Shown one piece after another: positions 23,484-32,638 of a DNA stretch of 64,000 bases. Location: positions 186,001-250,000 of the forward strand of contig JACKHE010000002.1 in NCBI GenBank assembly GCA_020639135.1, read 5' to 3'. The stretch's first letter is position 1, and each line of letters begins with the position of its first letter. A program made the position numbers and the translations under genes. The notes beneath the pieces are model-generated. The model did no database searches and was not told where the DNA came from. It saw only the letters and a program-made list of their open reading frames with translations. This DNA is from Phycisphaeraceae bacterium (GTDB lineage: Bacteria; Planctomycetota; Phycisphaerae; Phycisphaerales; UBA1924).

Positions 23484-26400
23484 ATGAGCAACGCCCCACA
23501 ATGCCCTTCCAGCGTCGGCCACGAGCCGGCGAGCCCTGGCCTGGCGACCACCGGACGCGCGTACTGGTCCAGCCTCGATGAGCTGGCGCAGACCAACGAG
23601 TTCAAGGAGTTCGCGCAGCGCGAGTTCCCCGCGTTCGCCTCCGAGATGCTCGCGTCAGACCGGCGCACCTTCCTCAAGCTCATGGGCGCCAGCGTCGCGC
23701 TCGCCGGCGCCGCGGCCACCGTCCCCGGATGCCGCAGGCCCGACCACCGCATCCTCGCCTACAGCAAGGACCCGGAGCACGTCATCCCCGGGCGCCCCCT
23801 CTACATCGCCAGCGCCATGCCCCTGCCCGGCGGCGGCTGCGAGGGTGTCCTCGTCGAGACCCACACCGGCAGGCCCACCAAGATCGAGGGCAACCCCCTC
23901 CACTTCATCAACCGCGGCACGACCAGCGTCCGCGCCCAGGCCTCCATCCTCGACCTGTACGACCCCGACCGCGTCCCCGGGATCCTCGACGTCCAGAACA
24001 TCACCTGCGTCACCCGCAAGAGTGATTCCGTCGGCGAGGACGGCCTCCCCGAGCGCATCGCCTCCGGCTGGGACGAGTTCGACGCTTATATCAACAACGC
24101 CTTCCACCGCTTCGACGCCGCCGATTCCAACGGCGCCGGGCTCTTCTTCCTCGTCGGCAAGGCCTCCAGCCCGACGCGCGACGCGATGCGCTCGCGCATC
24201 CTCGCCCGCTGGCCGCAGGCCGAGTGGCTCCCTTACGAGCCCGTCGATGACGAGTCGGGCCGCGACGGCTCCGAGATCGCCTTCGGCGCGCCCCACGCGC
24301 GCCGCTACGACCTCGACAAGGCGAAGATCATCGTCGCGCTCGGCGCCGACTTCCTCGGCGACGACGGCGGAGTCGCCGAGACCCGGGGCTTCGCCGCGGG
24401 CCGCAAGGTCAACGAGGAATCGACCAGGCCCCAGCTGTCGATGAACCGGCTCTACGCCATCGAGTCCAACCTCACGCTCACCGGCGCCGCCGCCGATCAC
24501 CGACTTCGCGCCAAGCCCAGCGAGGTCGAGCGCCTCGCGCTGCGGCTCTGCGCCGAGACCCTCCGCCGCGTCAGCGCCGGCAGCGCCATGGCCGACACCG
24601 CGGCGCGCCAGGGCGAAGGCGAACTGTTCAACGGCGACGCCCACCGCAACGAGCTCGCCGAGGAGTGGATCGTCGAGGCCGCCAAGGACCTCGTCGCCAA
24701 CCCCCGCGCCGGCGTCATCGTCGGCGGCCCCGGCCTCTCGGCGCCCACCCGCGCCCTCATCGACGCCACCAACGAGGCCCTGGGCGCGGGCGGCGTCACC
24801 GTGTACTACACCGAGATGACCGGCGACGAGCGCGAGTCCTCGCTCCGCTCCATCACCAGGCTCGCCGGCGCCATCCAGGCCAGGCAGGTCGCCGCGCTCG
24901 TCGTCCTCGGTGCCAACCCCGTGTACGACGCCCCCGCCGATCTCAACTTCGCCGGGCTCTTCCAGAGCGTCCCGGTCACCATCGCCTGCAACGACTCGCA
25001 GAACGAGACGAGCGTCCACGCCCTCTGGTCCTGCAACCGCGCCCACTACCTCGAGGCCTGGGGCGACGTCCGCGCCGCCGACGGCTCCCACACCATCATC
25101 CAGCCGATGACCGAGCCCCTCTTCGGGGGCCGCTCCGACATCGAGTTCCTCGCGCGTCTCGCCGGGAGCGACGTCACCGACGGCTACGAGCTCGTCAAGG
25201 CCACATGGACCTCGGGCCCGCTCACGTTCTCCGCCAACGCCGACAAGGCGTGGAAGCGCATGCTCCACGACGGCGTCCTCGGCCCGCGCACCGCGCCCGC
25301 GACGCCCCGCGTCAACGCCGGCAAGGTCGCCCAGGAGCTCGGCGCCTGGACGCCCGCGGCGACCGCCGACCTCGAGTTCGTCTTCAAGCCCTGCGCCAAG
25401 GTCTCCGATGGCCGTGGCGCCAACAACGGCTGGCTCCAGGAGCTCCCCGACTCGATCACCAAGATCACCTGGGACAACCCCGCGCTGATCAGCCCCGCCA
25501 CGGCCAAGGCACTCGGCGTCAAGGACCTCCAGAAGGGGCTCAAGGCGCACTCGGGCCAGAACGTCACCGTCACCATCGCCGGCCGCTCCGTCGTGCTGCC
25601 CGTCTGGCTCTCGCCCGGCATCGCCGACGGGACGATCGTCCTCACCCTCGGCTACGGCCGGACCCACTGCGGGCGCATCGGCGACGGCGTCGGATTCGAT
25701 GTCTATCCCCTCCGCGCCACCGACTCGATGCGCTCCGCCTCCGGGACGCTCACGCCGGGTTCCGGCTCCGTCGAGATCGCCTGCGTCCAGGACCACTGGT
25801 CACTCGAAGGCCGCACGTACTACCGCGAGGCCGACCTGGATCTCTTCAGCGAGCGGCGCTCCGAGACGCAGACCGTCCACGACGCGTACGGCCGAACCAA
25901 GCATCTCAACTTCGCCGAGCGCCTCGGCGAGGAGACGCACACCCCGACCAACGAGACCATCTACCAGGAAGACCAGCGGCACCACTACGACAAGGGCCCG
26001 CAGTGGGGGATGGCCATCGACATGAACGCCTGCACCGGCTGCGCCGCGTGCACGATCGCCTGCCAGGCGGAGAACAACATCCCCGTCGTCGGCAAGAGCC
26101 AGGTCCTCAACGGCCGCGAGATGCACTGGATCCGCGTTGACCGCTACTACGCCGACCGGCCCTTCACCGGCGCCGAGCACGGCGGGGCCAGCGACGCGCA
26201 GACCGGCATGGGCGACGTGGACGTCGCCATCCAGCCCGTCAACTGCATGCAGTGCGAGAACGCCCCCTGCGAGACCGTCTGCCCCGTCAACGCCACCTCC
26301 CACGGGCCCCACGGCACCAACGACATGGTCTACAACCGCTGCATCGGCACGCGGTACTGCGCCAACAACTGCCCCTACAAGGTCCGGCGATTCAACTTCT

Positions 26401-27083
26401 TCGACTTCGCGACCAAGCGACTCAACGGCGACTACATCGGCAAGAGCGTCCTCGGCGGCGTCGTCAAGGAGGGCCACCTCATCCCGCCCAGGCTCCGCGA
26501 GCACATCGAACACGGCGCCGGCGCCATCCAGATCATGCAGTACAACCCCGACGTCACGGTCCGAAGCCGCGGCGTCATGGAGAAGTGCACCTACTGCATC
26601 CAGCGCGTCAACTGGGCGCGCACCGAGGCCAAGCTCGACGGCGTCTGGGGAGACCAGCCCGGCGAGCCCGTCATGCCCGACGGCTACGTCAAGACCGCCT
26701 GCCAGCAGGCCTGCCCCTCGCAGGCGATCGCCTTCGGCGACATCCTCGATCCCAACAGCGCCGTCTCGAAGGCCAAACGCAGCGCCCGCAACTACAGCAT
26801 GCTTGACTATCTCAACGTCCTGCCCAGGACCACCTACGGCATCCGCCTCCGCAACCCCAACCCGGCCATCACACGCCCCGAGGTGATGGACCCCTTCCAG
26901 CACCACGGCGGCGCCCACGAGGACGCCGGGCACAACCAGAACAACAGCGCCGAGCACCACGACGAGGGCCACGTCATGAGCCTCCCGGTCTTCGGCAACC
27001 ACCCCGAGCCCCGCGCCACGATCGCGGCGGCGTTGCAACACGGGATTGACACCATGATCACCAGCGCCGGAGGCCTCGCATGA
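23484..27083 (+). CDS. actB: alternative complex III iron-sulfur subunit ActB (fused B1-B2)
   Basis: A 1199-residue periplasmic subunit. The twin-arginine signal is at R60-R61 (DRRTFLKLMG), which is unusually far from the N-terminus but typical for ActB. Residues 95-780 resemble a molybdopterin oxidoreductase fold that in this family lacks the cofactor. Residues 850-1120 hold ferredoxin-like clusters: CTGCAACTIACQ, CMQCENAPCETVCP, CIGTRYCANNCP and CTYCIQ with CQQACP. Together these bind one 3Fe-4S and three 4Fe-4S clusters in known ACIII. The C-terminal 60 residues are His-rich (HHGGAHEDAGHNQ). Its stop overlaps the actC start by 4 bp. Confidence 0.94.
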   Translation: MSNAPQCPSSVGHEPASPGLATTGRAYWSSLDELAQTNEFKEFAQREFPAFASEMLASDRRTFLKLMGASVALAGAAATVPGCRRPDHRILAYSKDPEHVIPGRPLYIASAMPLPGGGCEGVLVETHTGRPTKIEGNPLHFINRGTTSVRAQASILDLYDPDRVPGILDVQNITCVTRKSDSVGEDGLPERIASGWDEFDAYINNAFHRFDAADSNGAGLFFLVGKASSPTRDAMRSRILARWPQAEWLPYEPVDDESGRDGSEIAFGAPHARRYDLDKAKIIVALGADFLGDDGGVAETRGFAAGRKVNEESTRPQLSMNRLYAIESNLTLTGAAADHRLRAKPSEVERLALRLCAETLRRVSAGSAMADTAARQGEGELFNGDAHRNELAEEWIVEAAKDLVANPRAGVIVGGPGLSAPTRALIDATNEALGAGGVTVYYTEMTGDERESSLRSITRLAGAIQARQVAALVVLGANPVYDAPADLNFAGLFQSVPVTIACNDSQNETSVHALWSCNRAHYLEAWGDVRAADGSHTIIQPMTEPLFGGRSDIEFLARLAGSDVTDGYELVKATWTSGPLTFSANADKAWKRMLHDGVLGPRTAPATPRVNAGKVAQELGAWTPAATADLEFVFKPCAKVSDGRGANNGWLQELPDSITKITWDNPALISPATAKALGVKDLQKGLKAHSGQNVTVTIAGRSVVLPVWLSPGIADGTIVLTLGYGRTHCGRIGDGVGFDVYPLRATDSMRSASGTLTPGSGSVEIACVQDHWSLEGRTYYREADLDLFSERRSETQTVHDAYGRTKHLNFAERLGEETHTPTNETIYQEDQRHHYDKGPQWGMAIDMNACTGCAACTIACQAENNIPVVGKSQVLNGREMHWIRVDRYYADRPFTGAEHGGASDAQTGMGDVDVAIQPVNCMQCENAPCETVCPVNATSHGPHGTNDMVYNRCIGTRYCANNCPYKVRRFNFFDFATKRLNGDYIGKSVLGGVVKEGHLIPPRLREHIEHGAGAIQIMQYNPDVTVRSRGVMEKCTYCIQRVNWARTEAKLDGVWGDQPGEPVMPDGYVKTACQQACPSQAIAFGDILDPNSAVSKAKRSARNYSMLDYLNVLPRTTYGIRLRNPNPAITRPEVMDPFQHHGGAHEDAGHNQNNSAEHHDEGHVMSLPVFGNHPEPRATIAAALQHGIDTMITSAGGLA

Positions 27084-28603
27084 GCGTTGTCGCCCCACCA
27101 GACGAGACGATCAACAGGCTCCGGGCGGGCCTCGGGCAACAGGCCGACGGCTCCGGCGACGGCACGATCACCAGCGATCCCGCCGTCCGCGCGCCGCTCG
27201 TCATCGGCAAATCCGCGGGGTCCTTCCACGAGGTCACCGAGACCGTCTGCGGCTGGGCCGAGTCCAAGCCGCCGCTGGCGTGGTACCCGCTCTTCGCCAT
27301 CGCCTCGACCTTCGCCGGCATCGCGACCCTGATGATCGCGTACCTCATCGTCACCGGCGTCGGCGTCTGGGGCCTCAACAACCCGGTGGACTGGGGCTGG
27401 GCCATCGTCAACTTCGTCTGGTGGGTCGGCATCGGCCACGCGGGGACGCTCATCTCCGCCATCCTCTGCATCCTCAAGCAGAACTGGCGCACCAGCATCA
27501 ACCGCTTCGCCGAGGCGATGACCATCTTCGCCGTCATCTGCGCCGGCACCTTCCCCGGCATCCACGTCGGGCGCGTCTGGTTCGCCTGGTTCCTCTTCCC
27601 CATCCCCAACAGCAACGGCATCTGGCAGAACTTCCGCAGCCCGCTCCTCTGGGACGTCTTCGCCGTCGGGACCTACTTCACCGTCTCGCTCCTGTTCTGG
27701 TACATGGGGATGATCCCCGACTTCGCCACGCTCCGCGACCGCGCCATCGCCAGGCTCGAACGCAAGGAGAAGTTCGGCTTCATCACCGTCCCGGTCGGCA
27801 AGGTCGCCGCCTTCGGCTACGGCATCCTCTCGCTCGGCTGGCGCATGAGCTTCCGCGGCTGGTGGAACTACGAGAAGGCCTACATCCTCCTCGCCGGCAT
27901 CGCGACGCCCCTCGTGCTCAGCGTCCACTCCGTCGTGTCCTTCGACTTCGCCGTCGCCATCCTCCCCGGCTGGCACACCACCATCTTCCCGCCCTACTTC
28001 GTCGCGGGCGCCATCTTCTCCGGTTTCGCCATGGTGCTCACGCTCCTCATCCCCGCCAGGTCCATGTACCCCGGGATGAAGGACTTCGTCACCGACCGCA
28101 CGCTCGAGAACATGTGCAAGATCATCACCGTCACCGGCACGATGGTCGGCTTCGCCTACGGCATGGAGTTCTTCATCGCCTGGTACAGCGCCAGCTACTA
28201 CGAGCAGCAGGCATTCATCATCCGCGCCACGGGCTCCTACTGGTGGGCCTACTTCATCATGATCTCCTGCAACGTCATCACGCCGCAGGTCTTCTGGCTC
28301 AAGTGGGCGCGAACCACGCCCTGGTTCATCTTCATCATCTCCATCTTCGTCAACATCGGCATGTGGTTCGAGCGGTTCGTCATCGTCTCCACGCTCTCGG
28401 CCGACTTCATGACCAGCTCCCACGGCTACTACTCGCCGACCTACGTTGACGTCCTGACCTTCTGCGGCAGCCTCGGCATCTTCCTCACGCTCTTCCTCCT
28501 CTTCTGCCGCTTCTTCCCGATGCAGGCCATCAGCGAGCTCAAGAACGTCATGCCGCAGGCCAGCCCGCACCCGCACAACGACGACCACGGGGGGGGACAC
28601 TGA
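27080..28603 (+). CDS. actC: alternative complex III membrane subunit ActC (NrfD/PsrC family)
   Basis: A 507-residue integral membrane protein with about ten helices, of the NrfD/PsrC family. In ACIII, ActC carries the quinol-binding site near the iron-sulfur subunit. Recognisable segments are WWVGIGHAGTLISAILCI, FPGIHVGRVWFAWFLFP and ILPGWHTTIFPPYFVAGA, each conserved in the family. GGAGG lies ahead of the ATG inside the end of actB, which it overlaps by 4 bp (ATGA). The C-terminus is His-rich (HPHNDDHGGGH), like other proteins of this operon. Confidence 0.94.
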   Translation: MSVVAPPDETINRLRAGLGQQADGSGDGTITSDPAVRAPLVIGKSAGSFHEVTETVCGWAESKPPLAWYPLFAIASTFAGIATLMIAYLIVTGVGVWGLNNPVDWGWAIVNFVWWVGIGHAGTLISAILCILKQNWRTSINRFAEAMTIFAVICAGTFPGIHVGRVWFAWFLFPIPNSNGIWQNFRSPLLWDVFAVGTYFTVSLLFWYMGMIPDFATLRDRAIARLERKEKFGFITVPVGKVAAFGYGILSLGWRMSFRGWWNYEKAYILLAGIATPLVLSVHSVVSFDFAVAILPGWHTTIFPPYFVAGAIFSGFAMVLTLLIPARSMYPGMKDFVTDRTLENMCKIITVTGTMVGFAYGMEFFIAWYSASYYEQQAFIIRATGSYWWAYFIMISCNVITPQVFWLKWARTTPWFIFIISIFVNIGMWFERFVIVSTLSADFMTSSHGYYSPTYVDVLTFCGSLGIFLTLFLLFCRFFPMQAISELKNVMPQASPHPHNDDHGGGH

Positions 28604-28604
28604 C

Positions 28605-29156
28605 ATGACCTCCAAGAGCAGCAACAACTGGGGCATCCTCGCCCAGTACGAGGACCCCGCGGCCCTGACGCACGCCTGCGAAAAGGTCCGCGACGCCGGG
28701 TACAGCAAGTGGGACGCCTACTGCCCCTTCCCCGTCCACGACCTCAACGAGGCAATGGGCCTCCCGCGAAGCAAGGTCGGCTGGATCGTCATCACCGGCG
28801 CCTGCACGGGGCTGCTCATCGCCGTCCTGCTCCAGTGGTGGACCAGCGCCGTGGACTACCCCATCACCGTCGCCGGCAAGCCCTTCTGGGCGTGGGAGCA
28901 GTTCACACCCATCATGTTCGAGCTCGCCGTGCTCGTCTCCGCCTTCGGCGCGATCTTCGGCATGCTCGCGCTCAACGGCCTGCCCCGGCTCAGCCACCCC
29001 CTCTTCGACAGCGAGCGGTTCCTCCGCGCCAGCGACGACGCTTTCTTCATCGCCATCGAGAGCAAGGACGCCAGGTACAGCGAGACCGCCACGAGGTCAC
29101 TCCTCGAATCCGCCGGCGCCACCAGCATCGAACTGATCCAGGAGGACCAGGCGTGA
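28605..29156 (+). CDS. actD: alternative complex III subunit ActD (DUF3341)
   Basis: A 183-residue protein with two membrane helices (about 58-78 and 103-123) of the DUF3341 family, which is ActD of alternative complex III. The N-terminal soluble domain has the usual GILAQYEDPAALTHACEKVRDAGY and DAYCPFPVHDL. It starts right behind actC (1 bp gap) and overlaps actE by 4 bp. Its exact role in the complex is structural; no cofactor residues are present. Confidence 0.92.
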   Translation: MTSKSSNNWGILAQYEDPAALTHACEKVRDAGYSKWDAYCPFPVHDLNEAMGLPRSKVGWIVITGACTGLLIAVLLQWWTSAVDYPITVAGKPFWAWEQFTPIMFELAVLVSAFGAIFGMLALNGLPRLSHPLFDSERFLRASDDAFFIAIESKDARYSETATRSLLESAGATSIELIQEDQA

Positions 29157-29974
29157 CCAGGCCCGACATCAACAACCCGGCCGGGAAGCGCCTCGCCCTC
29201 GCCGGCGCCTGCGCGCTCGCCTGCCTCGTCGCCATGCCGATGGCAGGCTGCCGCGGCGACCGCACCGCCAAGAGGCCCCGGCAGTTCTTCCCCGACATGG
29301 ACGACTCGCCCAAGTACAAGGCGCAGTCCGAGAGCCCCGTGTACGCCGACGGCCGCGCCATGCGACAGCCCGTCGCCGGCGTCGTCGCTTGGGGCTCCTC
29401 CACCGACGCCAACGACCCCGACCGCCGCTGGGTCTTCCAGGACAACGACGCCGTCATGCTCGGGATCAACCCCGACGGCTCCTACGTCGAGGTGATGCCG
29501 ATTCGGGACATCCTCGGCCTGGCCGCCAACGACCGGCTCAGCGCCGCCGACGTCGAGTCGTTCATCCAGCACGGCAAGGAGCAGTACTCCATCTTCTGCT
29601 ACCCCTGCCACGGCGCCGCCGGCGACGGCAAGGGCATCGTCGGCAATCTCTGGTCCACGCCCCTGCCCTCGTACCACGACGCCCGCTTCCAGCGCGGCGG
29701 CGCCAACGGGCAGGACGGCTACATCTTCCACACCATCCGCAACGGGCTGCCCAACGCCCCCGGCGCGCTCCCCGCGCTCAAGATGCCCTCCTACGCCGAC
29801 CGCGTCTCCGAGCAGAACGCCTGGTCCATCGTCGCCTACATCCGGGCGCTCCAGAAGACCCAGCAGGGTGAACTCCGCGATGTCCCCGAGTCCCGCCAGG
29901 ACGCGCTGATCGCCACCAAGGGCGCCGCCCTCCGCAGCAGCGCCGAACCCAAGAACGAGGAGCCAGCCCAGTGA
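29153..29974 (+). CDS. actE: alternative complex III monoheme cytochrome c lipoprotein ActE
   Basis: A 273-residue lipoprotein. The lipobox is AMPMAGC at about residue 33. A single heme site CYPCH lies in QYSIFCYPCHGAAGDGKG, and a Met ligand is likely in the ALKMPSYAD segment. In known ACIII this monoheme c subunit delivers electrons onward to a cytochrome or directly to the oxidase. The start is a GTG overlapping the actD stop (GTGA) with GGAGG 8 nt upstream. The stop overlaps the next GTG start, so translational coupling is likely. Confidence 0.93.
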   Translation: MTRPDINNPAGKRLALAGACALACLVAMPMAGCRGDRTAKRPRQFFPDMDDSPKYKAQSESPVYADGRAMRQPVAGVVAWGSSTDANDPDRRWVFQDNDAVMLGINPDGSYVEVMPIRDILGLAANDRLSAADVESFIQHGKEQYSIFCYPCHGAAGDGKGIVGNLWSTPLPSYHDARFQRGGANGQDGYIFHTIRNGLPNAPGALPALKMPSYADRVSEQNAWSIVAYIRALQKTQQGELRDVPESRQDALIATKGAALRSSAEPKNEEPAQ

Positions 29975-31245
29975 GTCACGCTTCTTCCTCCGGCGCCGGC
30001 GCGCTGCTCAAGGGCGACAACATCACCGCCCCCAAGGGCTCGACCCTCTCGATGGGGCTGCTCGGCCTCGGCGTGATCTGCTGCGCGATCACCCTGTTCA
30101 TGGCCTTCATGAACATCCGCTCCGAGGACGCCGCCGCCCACCTGACCGGCAAGCAGGCGCTGGCCGCGTTCCACATCGGGTTCATCATCACTCTGGGCAT
30201 CTCGCTCGGCGCGCTCGTCTTCGTGATGATCCTGCACCAGGTCGGCGCCGGCTGGTCCGCGCTCATCCGCCGCCAGCTCGAGCACCTCATGGCCGGCATC
30301 TTCCCGTCGGTGCTCCTCCTCGCGATCCCGACTGTCTTCGCCGCGACCCTGTTTGTCCCGGGCGAGCTCTTCCACTGGATGGACGGCCACGTCCACGACG
30401 ACCCGATCTACCAGGCCAAGTCCGCCTTTCTCAATGTCAACTTCTTCCTGCTCCGCGCCGTCATCTACTTCGCCGTCTGGACCGGCCTCTCCGTCACGCT
30501 CTACCGCCAGTCCCTCCGCCAGGACGCCACCGGCGACCGCTGGATCACCGCCAGGTCCCGCCGCCTCTCCTCCATCGGCATCGTCCTCTTCGCGCTGACC
30601 ACCGCCTTCGCCGCCTTCGACTGGATGATGAGCCTCGACTACCACTGGTTCTCGACCATGTTCGGCGTGTACTTCTTCGCCGGATTCGCCGCCCCCGCGC
30701 TGGGCATGCTCACCCTCGTCCTCGTCGCGCTCCGCCGCGCCGGCAAGCTCCACGGCCTCGTCACCGACGAGCACCTGCACGACCTCGGCAAGCTCATGTT
30801 CGGCTTCGTCGTCTTCTGGGGCTACATCGGGTTCAGCCAGTACTTCCTGATCTGGTACGCCAACATCCCGGAAGAGACGAGCTGGTTCATCCGCCGACGC
30901 ACCGACCTCTGGGGCTGGGTCGCCGTCGCCCTCGTCTGGGGACGCTTCGTCATCCCCTTCATCCTCCTGATGAACCGCGCGATGCGGCGCAACCCCGCCG
31001 TTCTCTCCTTCGTCAGCGTCTGGCTGATGCTCTTCTTCATCCTCGACATCTACTTCGTCGTCCGCCCCGAGGCCCGCGTCGGCGACGACGGCGGCGCCCT
31101 GTTCACCTGGCTCGACGCCGTCGGCATCCTCGGGCCGATCCTCCTCTTCCTCGGATTCCTCATCCGGCGGATCGCTTCCTCGCCGCTGATCCCCGTCAAC
31201 GACCCCAGGCTCGCCGAATCCGTCGGGCACAAGAACTTCATCTGA
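29971..31245 (+). CDS. actF: alternative complex III membrane subunit ActF
   Basis: A 424-residue membrane protein with about ten helices, related to ActC and the NrfD fold. Landmarks: IGFIITLGISLGALVFVMILHQVGAG near the start, FVPGELFHWMDG, and MSLDYHWFSTMFGVYFFAG. ActF pairs with ActC in the membrane arm of ACIII and may have a proton path. The start is a GTG overlapping actE by 4 bp with GAGGAG upstream. Confidence 0.92.
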   Translation: MSHASSSGAGALLKGDNITAPKGSTLSMGLLGLGVICCAITLFMAFMNIRSEDAAAHLTGKQALAAFHIGFIITLGISLGALVFVMILHQVGAGWSALIRRQLEHLMAGIFPSVLLLAIPTVFAATLFVPGELFHWMDGHVHDDPIYQAKSAFLNVNFFLLRAVIYFAVWTGLSVTLYRQSLRQDATGDRWITARSRRLSSIGIVLFALTTAFAAFDWMMSLDYHWFSTMFGVYFFAGFAAPALGMLTLVLVALRRAGKLHGLVTDEHLHDLGKLMFGFVVFWGYIGFSQYFLIWYANIPEETSWFIRRRTDLWGWVAVALVWGRFVIPFILLMNRAMRRNPAVLSFVSVWLMLFFILDIYFVVRPEARVGDDGGALFTWLDAVGILGPILLFLGFLIRRIASSPLIPVNDPRLAESVGHKNFI

Positions 31246-31282
31246 ACCCGCGACGATCCCGCCGACAACCAAGAGCACGCCA

Positions 31283-31693
31283 ATGTCCACCGAAACCCCG
31301 CACGGCAACCACGAGCACGACAACTGGGAGGAGCAGGCCCGCACCGCCCACGCCGACGACGCCTGGCACATCCACTCGGGCGAGGCCCCCCCGCAGCACG
31401 AGCACGGCTCCAAGGCCAACCCCTTCGGCATCCTGCTCTTCTCCGTCGCCTCCATCGTCTTCGTCGTCGCGCTGGTGATCATCGTGCAGATGTACTTCAA
31501 CCAGCGCGTCCGAGCCCTGCGCATCGAGCGACAGGAGCACGTCGATTTCACCAAGTCCGTCGTTGACCAGAACCAGCACGCCCAGCAGATGATGGGCGAC
31601 TACGGCTGGCTCGACGCGGGCGCCGGCGTCATCCGCCTGCCCGTTGACCGCGCCATCGAGATCACCGCACAGGAGTACGCCGGCCAGCAATGA
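31283..31693 (+). CDS. small single-helix membrane protein of the act operon
   Basis: A 136-residue protein not recognised by sequence. The first 45 residues are His/Glu-rich and hydrophilic (HGNHEHDNWEEQ, HIHSGEAPPQHEHG). A single membrane helix covers about residues 46-69 (ILLFSVASIVFVVALVII), and the rest is a small exported domain. Some ACIII complexes contain an extra small subunit, ActG, at a similar gene position; this could be its counterpart, but similarity could not be judged. It overlaps the Sco gene by 4 bp and is clearly part of the operon. Confidence 0.75.
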   Translation: MSTETPHGNHEHDNWEEQARTAHADDAWHIHSGEAPPQHEHGSKANPFGILLFSVASIVFVVALVIIVQMYFNQRVRALRIERQEHVDFTKSVVDQNQHAQQMMGDYGWLDAGAGVIRLPVDRAIEITAQEYAGQQ

Positions 31694-32610
31694 GCCACCG
31701 ACGAGAGTCCATCACGACGCTCGCCCGGCGCCTCCTGACGCCGGCGCTGTGCTGCGCCCTCTCCTCCAGCGCCCTCGCCCAGGCATTCCTCAAGGACGGC
31801 CCCGAGGAGTTCCAGGGCGTGGACATCACCGAGCACCGCGGCGACACCATCCCGCTGGATGTCCCCCTGACCACCGCCGACGGCCGCCAGGTCAACCTGA
31901 AGGACTACATCGACGGCGAGAAACCCGTCGTGCTCATCCTCGCCTACTACACCTGCCCCATGCAGTGCCAGCTCGTGCTGAACTCCGCCATGGACGCCTT
32001 CGGCAAGCTCAAGTGGGACCTCGGCGACGAGTACCGCGCCCTGACCATCAGCTTCGATCCCCGCGACACCACCGAATACGCCGCGCAGTGGAAGACCGAC
32101 CTCTACCGCGGCTACGAGCACCTCAAGAAAAAACCCGTCGATGACAATGGCTGGGAGTTCTTCACCGCGAAGGAAGCCGATTCGAAGGCCGTCGCCGACG
32201 CCGTCGGCTTCGGCTACAAGTTCGTCCCCAAGGCGGGCGACTACGCGCACCCCAGCGTGATCATGGTCCTGACTCCCGACGGCGAGATCTCCAACTACCT
32301 CTACGGCGTGCACTACGAGCCCGACCAGCTCACGCTCGCCCTTCAGGACGCCGGATCGGGCAACGTCGGGAGCCTCTACGACCGCGTCCTCTTCCGCTGC
32401 TTCCTCTTCGACCCCGACTCCAACTCCTACGTCGCCAACGCCATGCTCATCATGCGCATCAGCGGGGGCCTGACGGTCTTCGCACTTGGCGGGGGGGTCG
32501 GCCTCATGCTCTGGCAGTCACGCCGCAAGGCGAAACGCAAGGCGATCCGCGCCGCGAACCAGGAACACGACAAGCAACCCGCGATCGGCGCCAAGCCGCT
32601 GCACGCGTAA
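31690..32610 (+). CDS. SCO1/SenC family copper chaperone for cytochrome oxidase
   Basis: A 306-residue thioredoxin-fold protein that should deliver copper to the CuA site of oxidase subunit II, encoded next. The copper ligands are present: Cys89 and Cys93 in YYTCPMQCQLV, and His187 in YAHPSVIMV. A signal peptide covers residues 1-30 (SSSALAQAF). Unlike most Sco proteins, which have an N-terminal anchor, it ends with a C-terminal membrane helix at about 258-276 (GGLTVFALGGGVGLMLW) and a basic tail. It overlaps the previous gene by 4 bp (ATGA). Confidence 0.92.
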   Translation: MSHRRESITTLARRLLTPALCCALSSSALAQAFLKDGPEEFQGVDITEHRGDTIPLDVPLTTADGRQVNLKDYIDGEKPVVLILAYYTCPMQCQLVLNSAMDAFGKLKWDLGDEYRALTISFDPRDTTEYAAQWKTDLYRGYEHLKKKPVDDNGWEFFTAKEADSKAVADAVGFGYKFVPKAGDYAHPSVIMVLTPDGEISNYLYGVHYEPDQLTLALQDAGSGNVGSLYDRVLFRCFLFDPDSNSYVANAMLIMRISGGLTVFALGGGVGLMLWQSRRKAKRKAIRAANQEHDKQPAIGAKPLHA

Positions 32611-32638
32611 GACCACTCCGACCCGAGCCCAGACCACG

